Shown: positions 7,826 to 17,768 of the stretch, one piece after another
Layout: the number at the start of each line of letters is the position of its first letter
Position numbering within the stretch: the stretch's first letter is position 1
Source of the DNA: Rhodospirillum rubrum ATCC 11170
GTDB lineage: Bacteria; Pseudomonadota; Alphaproteobacteria; Rhodospirillales; Rhodospirillaceae
Assembly: GCF_000013085.1 (NCBI RefSeq)
Contig: NC_007643.1
Location: 1,039,001-1,103,000 of the forward strand
Length of the DNA: 64,000 bases
Reading direction: 5' to 3'
Position numbers and translations under genes: made by a program
Notes under the pieces: generated by a model
Told to the model about the DNA's origin: nothing
Database searches by the model: none
The model's input: the letters and a program-made list of their open reading frames with translations, nothing else

Positions 7826-8863
7826 CTATTTCGCAGGAATCGCCTGTGCCAGGAAGGCGGTGATCATCTCGACCAGTTGCTGGTGAATGGCTTGCCGGTC
7901 GCGCGTTTCGCCATCCTTGCAGACGATGCCTTCACCGGGCGAATCCTGCTCGATCAGCTCGACCGCCCCGGGCTTGCAGAGCTGCATGAAGCTGAAATGC
8001 ATGGCGTCGGGAATTTCGACGTAACGGGCGGTGGCCTTCGGCAGGTGGGCGGCCAGATAGCCGGACTCGAGCTTGGCCGGAAGGTCGCCGATATCGACGC
8101 CCGCCCCGATGATCAGCGCCGGCACGGGGAAGGTGGCGAGGCTTTCCGGCGTGAAGCCACGGGCAAGTCCGACGTCGAGCGAGACGATCGCGGCCACTCG
8201 AGCGTCGCGCAGATCGCCCTCCAATCGGCCGTGTTGTCCCGGTTCGATGCCCAGTCCGGGGCCGAGGCCGCAGGTGCGCGGGTTCGGCCGCGCCTTGCAG
8301 TCGTTGTCGAACTGGTCCGAGCTGAAGCGCGCGCCGCCTAGGGAGACGACCGTCCACCCACCGAGCGAATGGCCGATGGCGGCTATGCGGTCGGCGATGA
8401 TCGTCCCCGCCAAGCCGGGATCCTTTGTCAGCGCGTCGATCACCCGGCCGAGGTCATGCGGGCGTTCCCATAGCCTGGCCGCCTGGGCGGGGGATTTGTC
8501 AAACGTCGTCGTTCCCGGATGGTCCGGCGCCGCCACGACATATCCCCGATGGGCGAGCTCTCCGGCCAGCCAATTGAGATTTCGCCAGCTGCCCCAATAG
8601 CCGTGGGACAAAACGACAAGCGGGTGCGCGTCGCCGACCGGCTTGGCATCCCTGATGGCGGGCAAGCCAACAAAGACACGGTTTTCGCCCACCTCCCCGA
8701 TCGGGGCGACGTCATTGGTCGGATACCAGATGCTGACGTGCAGCGGCCGGTCGCCGCCGACATCCGGCAGCGCTGCCTCCTTGAAACCGATGGTGTCGGC
8801 AGCTTGCGCGGTGGAGATGGAAAAGGCGGCAAGCAGGAATGCGGTGAGACCAAGTTTCGGCAT
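7826..8863 (-). CDS. Exported alpha/beta hydrolase, PAF-acetylhydrolase/dienelactone hydrolase-like
   Basis: A 345-residue protein with a signal peptide (LTAFLLAAFSISTAQA-AD), so periplasmic or secreted. The alpha/beta hydrolase core shows the strand-turn LVVLSHGYWGSWRN (oxyanion region), the nucleophile elbow GHSLGGW with Ser, a likely acid in IGAGVDIGD, and a late His in PDAMHFSF completing a Ser-Asp-His triad. Length and motif order match bacterial platelet-activating-factor acetylhydrolase-like esterases. The natural ester substrate is unknown. The ATG at 8863 is chosen for its GGAGGT site and because the signal peptide begins there; the upstream extension is not needed. It is divergent from the ABC-F gene, with 190 bases between them. 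Confidence 0.85.
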   Translation of the reverse strand: MPKLGLTAFLLAAFSISTAQAADTIGFKEAALPDVGGDRPLHVSIWYPTNDVAPIGEVGENRVFVGLPAIRDAKPVGDAHPLVVLSHGYWGSWRNLNWLAGELAHRGYVVAAPDHPGTTTFDKSPAQAARLWERPHDLGRVIDALTKDPGLAGTIIADRIAAIGHSLGGWTVVSLGGARFSSDQFDNDCKARPNPRTCGLGPGLGIEPGQHGRLEGDLRDARVAAIVSLDVGLARGFTPESLATFPVPALIIGAGVDIGDLPAKLESGYLAAHLPKATARYVEIPDAMHFSFMQLCKPGAVELIEQDSPGEGIVCKDGETRDRQAIHQQLVEMITAFLAQAIPAK

Positions 8864-9053
8864 GGTGACCTCCGGCGGGACTGAACGGGCGTTTTTATAG
8901 CGGATGTCGATGTCGGCGGAGGTCCTAAAGGCGATCGAGGACGCGTCGAGGGCGTAATCGGGGACGATGGCCTTGGCAACGAGATAAGGACTCTGGCGCG
9001 CCGCTCCTCCTGTGGCATAAGGGGTCAAACAGCGTCCAGGATCCCGATCGCCC

Positions 9054-10676
9054 ATGATTCGTCTTGAAACCATCACCAAGCAGACCAGCCACCGCATTCT
9101 TTTTTTCGAGGCCTCCGCCGCGCTCAACCGGGGTGAGAAAATTGGTCTCGTCGGTCCGAACGGGGCGGGCAAGACCACGCTGTTTCGCATGATCACCGGC
9201 GAGGAGGCGCCCGACGAGGGGCAGGTGGCGGTCGAGAAGCAGGTCTCGATCGGCTATTTCAACCAGGATGTCGGCGAGATGGCCGGCCGCACGGCGGTCG
9301 CCGAGGTGATGGATGGGGCCGGGCCGGTTAGCGCCGTGGCCAGCGAATTGGCCGTTCTGGAAGCCGCCATGGCCGATCCCGGGCGCGCCGACGACATGGA
9401 CACCATCATCGAACGCTATGGCGAGGTGCAGGCGCGCTTCGAGGAACTGGGCGGCTATGAGTTGGAGGGGCGGGCGCGCGAAGTGCTGGCCGGGCTCAGC
9501 TTCAGCCAGGAGATGATGGACAGCGACGTCGGCGCGCTGTCGGGCGGCTGGAAGATGCGGGTGGCGCTTGGCCGCATCCTGCTGATGCGCCCCGACGCCA
9601 TGCTTCTTGACGAGCCGAGCAACCACCTTGACCTTGAAAGCCTGATCTGGCTGGAGGACTTCCTGAAGGGCTATGAAGGCGCCCTGCTGATGACCTCCCA
9701 TGACCGCGAGTTCCTCAACCGCATCGTCACCAAGATCATCGAGATCGATGGCGGAGCCTTGACCAGCTACTCGGGGGATTACGCCTTTTACGAACGCCAG
9801 CGGGCCTTGAACGAAAAGCAGCAGCAGGCCCAGTTCGAACGCCAGCAGGCCATGCTGGCCAAGGAATTGAAGTTCATCGAACGCTTCAAGGCCCGGGCCT
9901 CCCACGCCAGTCAGGTGCAAAGCCGGGTGAAGAAGCTTGATAAGATCGAGCGCTTCGAGCCGCCCCGGCGCCGCCAAAGCGTTTCCTTCGATTTCCCGCA
10001 GGCGCCGCGCTCGGGCGAGGATGTCGTGGTCTTGCGCGAGGTGTCCAAGGGCTATGGCGCCCGGGCGATCTACCAGGGGTTCGACTTCAAGATCCGCCGC
10101 AAAGAGCGCTGGTGCGTCATGGGCGTCAACGGCGCGGGCAAATCGACGCTGTTGAAACTGGTGGCCGGGGCGACCACCCCCGACAGCGGCAGCGTCAGCG
10201 TCGGCGGCAGTGTCAAAATGGGCTATTTCTCCCAGCACGCCATGGAAGTGCTCGATGGCGACAACACGGTGTTTGAATCCCTGGAAAGCGCGTTCCCCCA
10301 GGCCGGCCAGGGGTCGCTGCGGGCGCTGGCCGGCTGTTTCGGGTTCTCCGGCGATGACGTGGAAAAGAAATGCCGCGTGCTGTCGGGCGGCGAAAAGGCC
10401 CGGCTGGTGATGGCGACCCTGCTGTTCAACCCGCCCAACTTCCTGGTGCTCGACGAGCCGACCAACCACCTTGATCTCGACACCAAGGAAATGCTGATCA
10501 CGGCTTTGGCCGATTACGACGGCACCATGCTGTTCGTCTCCCACGACCGCCATTTCCTGGCGACGCTGTCCAACCGGGTGCTGGAGCTGACCCCAGAGGG
10601 CATCCACCAATACGACGGCGGCTATACGGAGTACGTGGCGCGCACCGGCCAGGAGGCGCCGGGACTGCATCCCTGA
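9054..10676 (+). CDS. ABC-F family ATPase (ribosome-associated, YbiT/Uup-like)
   Basis: A 540-residue cytoplasmic protein with two ABC domains and no membrane segments. Domain 1 has Walker A GPNGAGKTT, signature LSGGWKMRVALGR and Walker B MLLDEPSNHLDL. Domain 2 has Walker A GVNGAGKST, signature LSGGEKARLVMA and Walker B LVLDEPTNHLDL. Between them is the charged P-site tRNA-interaction linker (residues about 240-310, with YERQRALNEKQQQ). These are hallmarks of ABC-F proteins, which bind the ribosomal E site and relieve stalled or antibiotic-bound ribosomes. It has no long C-terminal coiled coil, unlike Uup, and is closest in form to YbiT-type members. Stands alone. A 629-codon antisense frame over it is a shadow. 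Confidence 0.93.
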   Translation: MIRLETITKQTSHRILFFEASAALNRGEKIGLVGPNGAGKTTLFRMITGEEAPDEGQVAVEKQVSIGYFNQDVGEMAGRTAVAEVMDGAGPVSAVASELAVLEAAMADPGRADDMDTIIERYGEVQARFEELGGYELEGRAREVLAGLSFSQEMMDSDVGALSGGWKMRVALGRILLMRPDAMLLDEPSNHLDLESLIWLEDFLKGYEGALLMTSHDREFLNRIVTKIIEIDGGALTSYSGDYAFYERQRALNEKQQQAQFERQQAMLAKELKFIERFKARASHASQVQSRVKKLDKIERFEPPRRRQSVSFDFPQAPRSGEDVVVLREVSKGYGARAIYQGFDFKIRRKERWCVMGVNGAGKSTLLKLVAGATTPDSGSVSVGGSVKMGYFSQHAMEVLDGDNTVFESLESAFPQAGQGSLRALAGCFGFSGDDVEKKCRVLSGGEKARLVMATLLFNPPNFLVLDEPTNHLDLDTKEMLITALADYDGTMLFVSHDRHFLATLSNRVLELTPEGIHQYDGGYTEYVARTGQEAPGLHP

Positions 10677-10705
10677 TAAAGCGCTTCTGGCGTCGGGAGC
10701 TTTAA

Positions 10706-10722
10706 TTGCAAATGACTTGCAA
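10706..10722 (+). promoter_or_regulatory. Candidate iron-responsive operator upstream of AraC regulator
   Basis: Two copies of the self-complementary hexamer TTGCAA are separated by ATGAC, making a near-symmetric 17-bp site about 80 bases upstream of the AraC-type regulator gene. Repeats of this type resemble Fur-family sites upstream of iron-uptake genes in alphaproteobacteria. The match is by eye. Confidence 0.4.
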
Positions 10723-10802
10723 TAGCAAATCGACGCTAAGTGTGCTATCGGCCTTGCCATCGCCCCTCGCCTGGACTGGGGCGATGGAAGGGGAGGGATG
10801 CG

Positions 10803-11846
10803 ATGTCTGTGCAAGAAAGCGTTGGTGGAGACGTCACCGGCTGGTGGCCAAGCGACAACGAGTCCCTGTCCCCCTATCCCCTGTACCGGGAACGCTTCTG
10901 TCGCGAGGGCGGCTTACAACCGGTTTTTAGCGGTCGTACCGTCTTGTTGCCGTTGCGGCCGGGATTGCTTCTTAGCATGCGTGAGGGACAGGCTTTAACC
11001 GATTTGCGCGGGAAGCGCGAAGTGGGGCCGGCCATGCATCTTGAGATCCTGTTCGCGGCCGAAGGCTATTCCGTCGTTTCCGGAAGTACGGAGCGGTATC
11101 CCTTCAAACCCAATACCGTTTCCCTGCAAGTCACCTCCTCTGCGGTGGTCGCCGAGTTTTTCATCCCCGCCGGCGCGGTGATCCGATCTCTTGCTGTGCG
11201 GTTCAGCGGGCTTTATCTGGATCACCTCGCCAGCAAGGGAGGCTTCGCCGCCCTCTGTTCTGGGGGCGGGGATCCGTTGCTTTTGTCCAGAGGGGTGGAT
11301 CTGGTCATGCGCCCCCTGTCCCCGGCCTTGAGGCCTCTCGCCTCGCAGATCCTGGCGACCGAAGGAGCGACGGACGGCGAACGCCTGTTCCTTGAAGCCA
11401 AGATTCTGGAACTGATCTCCGTCGTCCTTTCCACGCCGGCGTCGGGCGGCGGCCAGTCGCAAACGGAGCCGACGAAGACGGCTCTTTCCAGGCGGGATCA
11501 TAAGAAGATCGGGCAGGCCCGCGAACTTCTTATCGGCGATCTGGATAAGACGTGGAAAATCAAAGACCTCGCCCGCCACGTCGGTATGAATGAAAACAAG
11601 TTGAAAGCCGGCTTTCGCCAGATTTACGACAATTCGATCTATGCTTATCTCCAGGATTGGCGCATGCGAGCCGCCTCGCATCGCCTGAAACAGGGCGAGG
11701 ACTCGGTAACGGGCGTGGCTTTGAGTGTGGGGTATTCCAATCCCGCCCATTTCGCCAAGGTGTTCCGTCGCTATTTTGGCGTCTCGCCGAGCCGCTATGC
11801 GGAGGACGGGGCCCCGGGGCCCAAAAAAGATAACGAGACTTATTAG
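10803..11846 (+). CDS. AraC-family regulator of iron-uptake module (PchR-like)
   Basis: A 347-residue protein. The N-terminal 230 residues are a sensing domain of the kind in siderophore-responsive regulators such as PchR/YbtA. Residues about 240-335 hold the two AraC helix-turn-helix units, ending in the family signature (GYSNPAHFAKVFRRYFGVSPSRY). It precedes a TonB receptor and two ABC transporter genes on the same strand, the usual place for a regulator that activates uptake when the siderophore has entered. The ATG at 10803 follows GGGAGGG; the longer frame from 10740 lacks a ribosome site. A TTGCAA repeat upstream may make it iron-controlled. Confidence 0.88.
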   Translation: MSVQESVGGDVTGWWPSDNESLSPYPLYRERFCREGGLQPVFSGRTVLLPLRPGLLLSMREGQALTDLRGKREVGPAMHLEILFAAEGYSVVSGSTERYPFKPNTVSLQVTSSAVVAEFFIPAGAVIRSLAVRFSGLYLDHLASKGGFAALCSGGGDPLLLSRGVDLVMRPLSPALRPLASQILATEGATDGERLFLEAKILELISVVLSTPASGGGQSQTEPTKTALSRRDHKKIGQARELLIGDLDKTWKIKDLARHVGMNENKLKAGFRQIYDNSIYAYLQDWRMRAASHRLKQGEDSVTGVALSVGYSNPAHFAKVFRRYFGVSPSRYAEDGAPGPKKDNETY

Positions 11847-11946
11847 CAATTAATCCCGATCTCCGCCTTGGGTGGGCGGATCGCGTTAGTGCCGTTTTCC
11901 AGATTGCCATACTTCCAGAGCGGTTTAGCCGAGGAAAGGGCGAGGA

Positions 11947-14043
11947 ATGATGCGGTCAGCGCGCAAGGCACGAGTTCCCTCCGTTGGGATTGTCTCCCCC
12001 ATGATGGCCATTGTGGCTGCGATCTCCTTTGGCGGGATCGGCCCGTCGCAGGCTCAGGAGATGGATAGCGAGGATATCGATGCCAGGAAAAAGGTTATAG
12101 AACTGGAGTCGCTGACGATCACGGCGAATAAACGGGATCAAAAAATAAATGAGGTCGATGGTTCCGTTCTGGTGCGCGACGGGAAAGACCTTGAAAAAGC
12201 TCATGTAACCACCGTTGCGGATCTGGAACGCGTCTTTCCGGGGCTGATGATTCAATCGCGCGGTAGTCGTAGCTATGCGAACTTCAGCCTGAGAGGGGTG
12301 AATTCGCCCGATTTCTACAATCCGTCCATTCAGGTCTACGTGGACGGCGTGCCCCAGGATTCCACCTTTTTCACCCAAGAGTTGGTGAACGTCGAGCGGG
12401 TCGAGCTTCTGCGAGGCCCCCAGGGAACGCTTTATGGCGGAAACGCCTATGCGGGCGTGATCAATATCGTTTCGCGCAAGCCCGACAACGCGGTCAAGGG
12501 CATGGTCGGCGGCATGGTGAGCACGGCTGGTGGTGAAACCGAGACATCGCTTGCCGGACCGGTGGTGCGGGACGCGCTGTATGGCGGCCTGTCGGCAAAA
12601 TGGTCTCAGGCGTTCGGCCGGATCGACGATACCCTTACGGGAAAGGACGATATCGATAGCTCGAAGGGCGGCATGGTTCGCGGCCAGTTGCGCTATGCCC
12701 CCACGGGAAGCCCCTGGGATATCACGGCGGCCGGACAGTATGACCATCTGGTGTCCAATGAGGAGATCCCCGTCGAGGATCCCCATAAGCTGGTTTATAG
12801 CAGCGCCCTTTACGGAATTCCCGAATATACTCGCAAAGTGACGACCGGGTCCGTGAACGCCAGTTATGAATTCGACCGCGGGACCTTATCGAGCCTCACC
12901 TCCTATCAGGATCGTTCGCTCGAGCGCTTCGCCTATGCCATGGAGCAGCCGGAATTCCAGACCACCCTGTCGCAGGAGGTCCGTTATGCCTTCGGGGACA
13001 AGGATGGCCCCTTGGATGGCGTGGTCGGGGCCTTTTTCAAAGACACGGATTTCACCCGCAAAACCGCGCAATATTACACCTACCAAGGTCCATCCGAAAA
13101 CGCGGTGGCCTCCAGGTCTTATGCGCTTTTTGGCGAGATGACCCAAGCCCTGACTCCGGTTTTGGATGTGACCGGTGGTTTGAGGTATTCCTATGATACC
13201 TCGGAAATCGACTTCACCCGCCAGGGGGCCAGTTTCTATCCGGCCCTGGATTTCGAGAATTCGGCCGATTTCCATAATGTGTCGATGAAGCTGGCCCTTG
13301 GCTGGCAAATCAATGAAGACAACCGGGTTTATGGTTTGATCAGCCGCGGCTATAAGCCCGGCGGCTTCAATCACGCGGTGATGTCGGCGGCTGATCGGCA
13401 GGCCTTTGATAACGAAACCTCGACCAATTATGAGCTGGGCTGGCATGGAACGGTTGTCGAGGATCGCCTATGGGTCAATGCCTCGGCCTATCTGATCGAA
13501 GCCGAGAACAAGCAGATCTACGTTACCGCCGATTCCATGACCGGATTGCAGGCCCTGCGCAATCTGGGGGATTCCCGCAGCTATGGCCTGGAAGTCGATG
13601 TGACGGCCCGTCCCCTGGACTCGGTTCAGGTCACGCTTGGTGGGACCTTTGGCCGGTCCGTCTTCGTATCCTCGACCGATCCGGTGACCGGTGAGGACTA
13701 CGATGGCAAAACGCTTCCTTATGCGCCCGACTACACCCTCAACGCCGCCATCGAATATACCCTGCCTCTTTCGTCTTTTCCGGGCGAGATCAGCCTGCGC
13801 GGCGCGGGGCGCTATGTGTCGGCCAGCTATTTCGATCCGTCCAATAGCCTGAAGCAGGATGGCTATCCGGTTCTCGATCTGTCGGTCAACCTGGCGACGG
13901 ACACGGGGATCAAGGTCGCGGTGTTTGCCGATAACATCGCCGACCAAGGCTATCGGACTTACTCCTATTCGGCCGGGGCCACGACCTATAGCACCGCCGG
14001 TCAGGGACGCACCGTGGGCATGCGGGCCAGTTGGGCCTTCTGA
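11947..14043 (+). CDS. TonB-dependent outer-membrane receptor
   Basis: A 698-residue outer-membrane receptor. After a signal peptide ending SQA-QE comes a probable TonB box (ESLTITA), then a plug domain with RVELLRGPQGTLYGGNAYAG and INIVSRKP, and a 22-strand barrel ending in the terminal aromatic Phe (RASWAF). Receptors of this class import ferric siderophores or other scarce ligands using TonB energy. It lacks an STN domain, so unlike the receptor at 19355 it does not signal to a sigma factor. Two ABC permease-ATPase genes follow, the first only 44 bases away, suggesting a ferric-siderophore import operon. The ligand cannot be told from sequence. Confidence 0.9.
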   Translation: MMRSARKARVPSVGIVSPMMAIVAAISFGGIGPSQAQEMDSEDIDARKKVIELESLTITANKRDQKINEVDGSVLVRDGKDLEKAHVTTVADLERVFPGLMIQSRGSRSYANFSLRGVNSPDFYNPSIQVYVDGVPQDSTFFTQELVNVERVELLRGPQGTLYGGNAYAGVINIVSRKPDNAVKGMVGGMVSTAGGETETSLAGPVVRDALYGGLSAKWSQAFGRIDDTLTGKDDIDSSKGGMVRGQLRYAPTGSPWDITAAGQYDHLVSNEEIPVEDPHKLVYSSALYGIPEYTRKVTTGSVNASYEFDRGTLSSLTSYQDRSLERFAYAMEQPEFQTTLSQEVRYAFGDKDGPLDGVVGAFFKDTDFTRKTAQYYTYQGPSENAVASRSYALFGEMTQALTPVLDVTGGLRYSYDTSEIDFTRQGASFYPALDFENSADFHNVSMKLALGWQINEDNRVYGLISRGYKPGGFNHAVMSAADRQAFDNETSTNYELGWHGTVVEDRLWVNASAYLIEAENKQIYVTADSMTGLQALRNLGDSRSYGLEVDVTARPLDSVQVTLGGTFGRSVFVSSTDPVTGEDYDGKTLPYAPDYTLNAAIEYTLPLSSFPGEISLRGAGRYVSASYFDPSNSLKQDGYPVLDLSVNLATDTGIKVAVFADNIADQGYRTYSYSAGATTYSTAGQGRTVGMRASWAF

Positions 14044-14087
14044 TCGCGCGCCTCTCTTTCCCCCCGATAAACACAAAGGAATTTGTC

Positions 14088-15857
14088 ATGACGGCAGATG
14101 AAGGTGGGGCGGGGCGGTTGCTTGCCCTGACGGCGGGACGGCGCGGGCGGTTCATCGGCGCTTGCTTGCTGGCCAGCCTGGGGGCGGCGCTTGGTCTTGC
14201 GCCGTTCTTTCTTGCGGCCTGGATCGTCGGCGAGGGAGAAACGCTCTCAGCGGGCCATACCCCGGCTTTGGCCGTCGCCCTGATCGCCTCTCTCGTGACG
14301 GCGCCTTTGGCCCATGGGCTCGCCACGGCCCTGGCCCATGATGGCGCCTTTGATGTTCTTGCCGAGTTGCGCGAGAGGCTGGTTGCCAAAATGCTTCGCC
14401 TGCCGCTGGACACGCTTACCCGTGTGCCCGCGGGCAGCATGAAGCGGATGATGACCGATGACGTGGAAACCCTGGAGCTGTTTCTTAGTCACCAGTTGCC
14501 CGATATGGTGGCCTGCATCAGCGTTCCCACTTTGACCGTGATCGCCTTGATGGTGATCGATTGGCGGCTGGCCCTTGCTTGCCTCGCGGTGGTGCCGTTC
14601 CTTGTTTGGGTCCAGCGGCGAACCTTGCAAGGCCATGGCCAGCGGATTGGCGTTTACTTCCGCAAGATTGGCGAGGTCAACGCCGCCGCCGTGGAATTCG
14701 TTCGTGGGATCGAGGAGATCCGACATGCGCGCTCGGGTGGGCTGGTCGCCGAGGTTTTGCGGCGGCGGGTCGAGGATTTCAAGGCGTTTGCCCAAGAATG
14801 GTATCGTCTTTGGGGACCGCCCTGGAGCCTTTATTGCGTCTTGGTCGGCGCGGCGCCTTTGGCCGTGATCCCGCTGGTTCTGGTCTTCTATACCCAGGGC
14901 GATATGTCCTTTCCGGTCCTGGTCGTTGGGCTTTTCGTCGCGACCGGGATCGGTGGGCCTTTGGCCAAGCTTCCGATCTATGGAGAGATCACCCATCAGG
15001 TCAATGGCGCGGAAAAACGGATCCGCGACATGCTCGCCCGCCCCGAAGTGTCGGGCGGGAGCGGGGGGATGCTTGCCGGCTCCGCCCCGATCGGAGAGGC
15101 GGCGCGGTTCTTCGGCGTCTCGCTTTCCTTAGGTGAAAGCGAGGTCCTGGAGGACGTGTCCTTCTCGGTTCCCCAAGGAAGGCTGACCGCCATCGTTGGA
15201 CCGTCCGGTGCGGGAAAAAGCTCGATCCTGCGTCTTTTGAACCGGTCCTGGGACCCGACGGCGGGGCGCATCCACCTGGGAGGTATCGATCTTTCCAGCT
15301 TAGCGGTGGACCAGCTTTCCCGCCATGTCGCCCTGGTCTCCCAGGAGGCGTTTTTGTTTGACGACACGGTGGCGGCCAATATCCGCGCCGGCCGACCCGA
15401 GGCGACCGACGAGGAGGTGCGCGCCGCCGCCGGTCAGGCTCTCTGCGCGTCCTTTATCGAAAAGGCCCTGCCGGAAAGCTATGAAACCCGCCTTGGCGAG
15501 GGCGGGCAGCGGTTGAGCGGCGGGCAGCGTCAAAGGCTGGCCCTGGCGCGAGCCCTGCTCGCGGGATCTCCCTTGCTGCTGCTCGACGAGGCGACGTCGT
15601 TTCTGGATGCCCGGCACGAGGCGGACCTGCAAAAGGCGATCCAGGCGATTATCGGACCAAAAACCGTGGTGGTGGTCTCCCATCGCCTGGACTCTACCCG
15701 ACAGGCCGATCACATCGTTTTCGTTCAGGCCGGGCGGGTTATGGGCGAGGGGGGGCACGAGCGGCTTCTTGACCGCTGTCCCGATTATGCCCGCCTGTGG
15801 GATCTTCAGCGGCGCAATCTGGAGTGGAGATTTTCGACCGGGGAGAATAACCGATGA
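14088..15857 (+). CDS. ABC transporter permease-ATPase, siderophore-import type (IrtA/YbtP-like), subunit 1
   Basis: A 589-residue fused half-transporter. The N-terminal part (to about residue 320) has six membrane segments of exporter fold. The ATPase domain shows Walker A GPSGAGKSS, signature LSGGQRQRLALARALL and Walker B LLLLDEATSFLD. Exporter-fold pairs encoded next to TonB receptors and AraC regulators, such as YbtP/YbtQ and IrtA/IrtB, import ferric siderophores across the inner membrane. Start ATG 14088 is supported by AAAGGA seven bases upstream. The stop overlaps the next gene's start by four bases (ATGA), implying translational coupling and a heterodimer. Confidence 0.88.
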   Translation: MTADEGGAGRLLALTAGRRGRFIGACLLASLGAALGLAPFFLAAWIVGEGETLSAGHTPALAVALIASLVTAPLAHGLATALAHDGAFDVLAELRERLVAKMLRLPLDTLTRVPAGSMKRMMTDDVETLELFLSHQLPDMVACISVPTLTVIALMVIDWRLALACLAVVPFLVWVQRRTLQGHGQRIGVYFRKIGEVNAAAVEFVRGIEEIRHARSGGLVAEVLRRRVEDFKAFAQEWYRLWGPPWSLYCVLVGAAPLAVIPLVLVFYTQGDMSFPVLVVGLFVATGIGGPLAKLPIYGEITHQVNGAEKRIRDMLARPEVSGGSGGMLAGSAPIGEAARFFGVSLSLGESEVLEDVSFSVPQGRLTAIVGPSGAGKSSILRLLNRSWDPTAGRIHLGGIDLSSLAVDQLSRHVALVSQEAFLFDDTVAANIRAGRPEATDEEVRAAAGQALCASFIEKALPESYETRLGEGGQRLSGGQRQRLALARALLAGSPLLLLDEATSFLDARHEADLQKAIQAIIGPKTVVVVSHRLDSTRQADHIVFVQAGRVMGEGGHERLLDRCPDYARLWDLQRRNLEWRFSTGENNR

Positions 15858-17632
15858 TCCGCCTTATCGGCCTGCTGGTTCGGACCGGTTCCTGGGACCG
15901 GGCGTTTCTTGGTGCTATTCTGGCGCGTTTGGCGGAAACGCTGGTATCGCTCGTTCCCTATGGCGTGTTGATGATCATCATCGCCGCCGCCCTGGGCGCG
16001 CCAAGTGGGATGCCCGGGCTCTTCGCATCGCCCCTTGAAGGGCAGGGGCCTCTTTGGCTGACCGGCGTGCTGGTCGCGGCCTATGGAGGGCGTTGGGCGC
16101 TTGTCCGTCTGGCGACGGATCTGGGGCAGAGGGCGGGGTACACAATGACGGCGCGTCTGCGGCTTGCCGTCGCCGAGCACCTGATGACACTTCCCGGCGC
16201 CTTCTTCCAGGGCAAGGATTCTGGACGACTCACCCATGTGTTCATGAGCGATGTGACCCAGATCGAGCAGTTTCCCGGCCTTATTCTGCCCCGCTTGGTG
16301 TCCCTGGTGGGGCTTTCCCTCGCCGCGGTGGTCGCCGCCCTGTGGGCGGATTGGCGCCTTGGGCTGGTCCTAGGGGCAACCATCGCCCTGGGGATTGGTG
16401 GTCTGGCGGTGGGCGAGCGGTTTCAGGAAAAGGCGACGGCGGCGCGGGCCGAGGCGATGGCGACCCTGAATAGCCGGACGCTGGAATTTCTTTCGGGCAT
16501 CCATGTCATTCGCAGCTTCGGTCTGGGCGCGCGCCGATCCCTTCGCCTTGGCGAGGCGATCGAGGGGGCGCGCAAGACAAGCAAGGCTTTGACCGCGCGC
16601 TATGTGGTGGCGGCGATCCTGGTGCCGCTCATCGTGGCGGTGGGATGCGCCATGGTGATTTCCCTGGCGATCCTCTTCTTGTCCCTGGGATGGATGGATC
16701 CTTTTGGATTCCTTTTCTTTGTTTTTGTTTGCTTGCGCTTGACGGATCCCATTCGCGATCTGGTCGACTTCTCTTCGATCCTTCAGCAAATGGTTGGTTC
16801 CGCCGGGCGATTGCTTGATCTGCTCGCGACCCCGGTGGAAGCCGAGGGGACCTCGCCCGCGCCTTCGGATAGGACGGTACGGTTCGAGGAGGTGGGCTTC
16901 GCCCATGGGGGCGAGGCGCCGATTCTGGATGGTTTAAGCTTCGTTTTGGCTCCGGGGACCATCACCGCCCTCGTCGGGGGAACCGGGGCCGGCAAGACCA
17001 CGGCGCTGCGTCTGTTGAGCCGGCATTGGACCCCCACCAAAGGTCGGGTCACCGTGGGCGGCGTGGATCTGTCTTCGCTTTCAAGGCACGCTTTTTCCAA
17101 CCTTGTCGGCATCGTCTCGCAGACGGTGGTTCTTTTCAGTCTGTCGGCGCGCGACAACATTCGTCTCGTGCGGCCGCAGGCAACCGACGCGGAGGTGGAG
17201 CGGGCGGCCCGCGCCGCCCGCTGCGACGGGTTCATCAAGGCCATGCCCCAGGGGTATGACACCCTTCTCGTCAATGCCGGAGCGACGCTTTCCGGCGGGG
17301 AGCGTCAAAGACTCGCTCTGGCGCGACTGTTCTTGCGCGATTGCCCCATTTTGCTTTTCGACGAGGCGACCTCGGCCCTGGACGTCGAAAACGAACACCT
17401 CGTCCAGGAGGCCATGAGCGAGTTGGTGCGCGGGCGGACGGTCCTGGTCGTCGCCCACCGGTTGTGGACGATCAAGGGGGCCGACCAGATCTTGGTGCTC
17501 GACCAAGGCCGAATTATCGAACGGGGCGACCATGACGCGTTGATCGCCGCAGAGGGCTTCTATCATCAATCCTGGGTCGCTCTGGAACAGGCCCCGGGGT
17601 GGTGTGGGCGAGATGCGAAGGCCCCCGCCTGA
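15854..17632 (+). CDS. ABC transporter permease-ATPase, siderophore-import type (IrtB/YbtQ-like), subunit 2
   Basis: A 592-residue partner of the preceding half-transporter. It has an N-terminal membrane domain, with a segment at about residues 255-285 and other hydrophobic spans. The ATPase domain has Walker A GGTGAGKTT, signature LSGGERQRLALARLFL and Walker B ILLFDEATSALD, then the switch His in VVAHRL. Both subunits keep complete ATPase motifs, so both sites may hydrolyse ATP. Import of a ferric chelate is inferred from the upstream receptor and regulator; export of a siderophore is the main alternative, since the fold is that of exporters. No siderophore biosynthesis genes are visible in the window. 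Confidence 0.87.
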   Translation: MIRLIGLLVRTGSWDRAFLGAILARLAETLVSLVPYGVLMIIIAAALGAPSGMPGLFASPLEGQGPLWLTGVLVAAYGGRWALVRLATDLGQRAGYTMTARLRLAVAEHLMTLPGAFFQGKDSGRLTHVFMSDVTQIEQFPGLILPRLVSLVGLSLAAVVAALWADWRLGLVLGATIALGIGGLAVGERFQEKATAARAEAMATLNSRTLEFLSGIHVIRSFGLGARRSLRLGEAIEGARKTSKALTARYVVAAILVPLIVAVGCAMVISLAILFLSLGWMDPFGFLFFVFVCLRLTDPIRDLVDFSSILQQMVGSAGRLLDLLATPVEAEGTSPAPSDRTVRFEEVGFAHGGEAPILDGLSFVLAPGTITALVGGTGAGKTTALRLLSRHWTPTKGRVTVGGVDLSSLSRHAFSNLVGIVSQTVVLFSLSARDNIRLVRPQATDAEVERAARAARCDGFIKAMPQGYDTLLVNAGATLSGGERQRLALARLFLRDCPILLFDEATSALDVENEHLVQEAMSELVRGRTVLVVAHRLWTIKGADQILVLDQGRIIERGDHDALIAAEGFYHQSWVALEQAPGWCGRDAKAPA

Positions 17633-17768
17633 GGCGAAGGGGGGGCTCCCTTCATCGGCCCGCGACGATGTTTTCCCCAAGGCCGGCGGTTGCTTGGGCT
17701 TTTTCATTGCACGGATCGACCTGTTGCGGGTAGAGGGATATGCTAATGCGTCTTATTTGGATCGTGCG

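Noticed and set aside
8925-10814. 629-codon open frame on the minus strand across the ABC-F gene
   Set aside because: It is antisense to a protein with complete ABC motifs; the translation is a His/Ala/Leu-rich low-information sequence with no domain, as expected of GC-skewed codon shadows.
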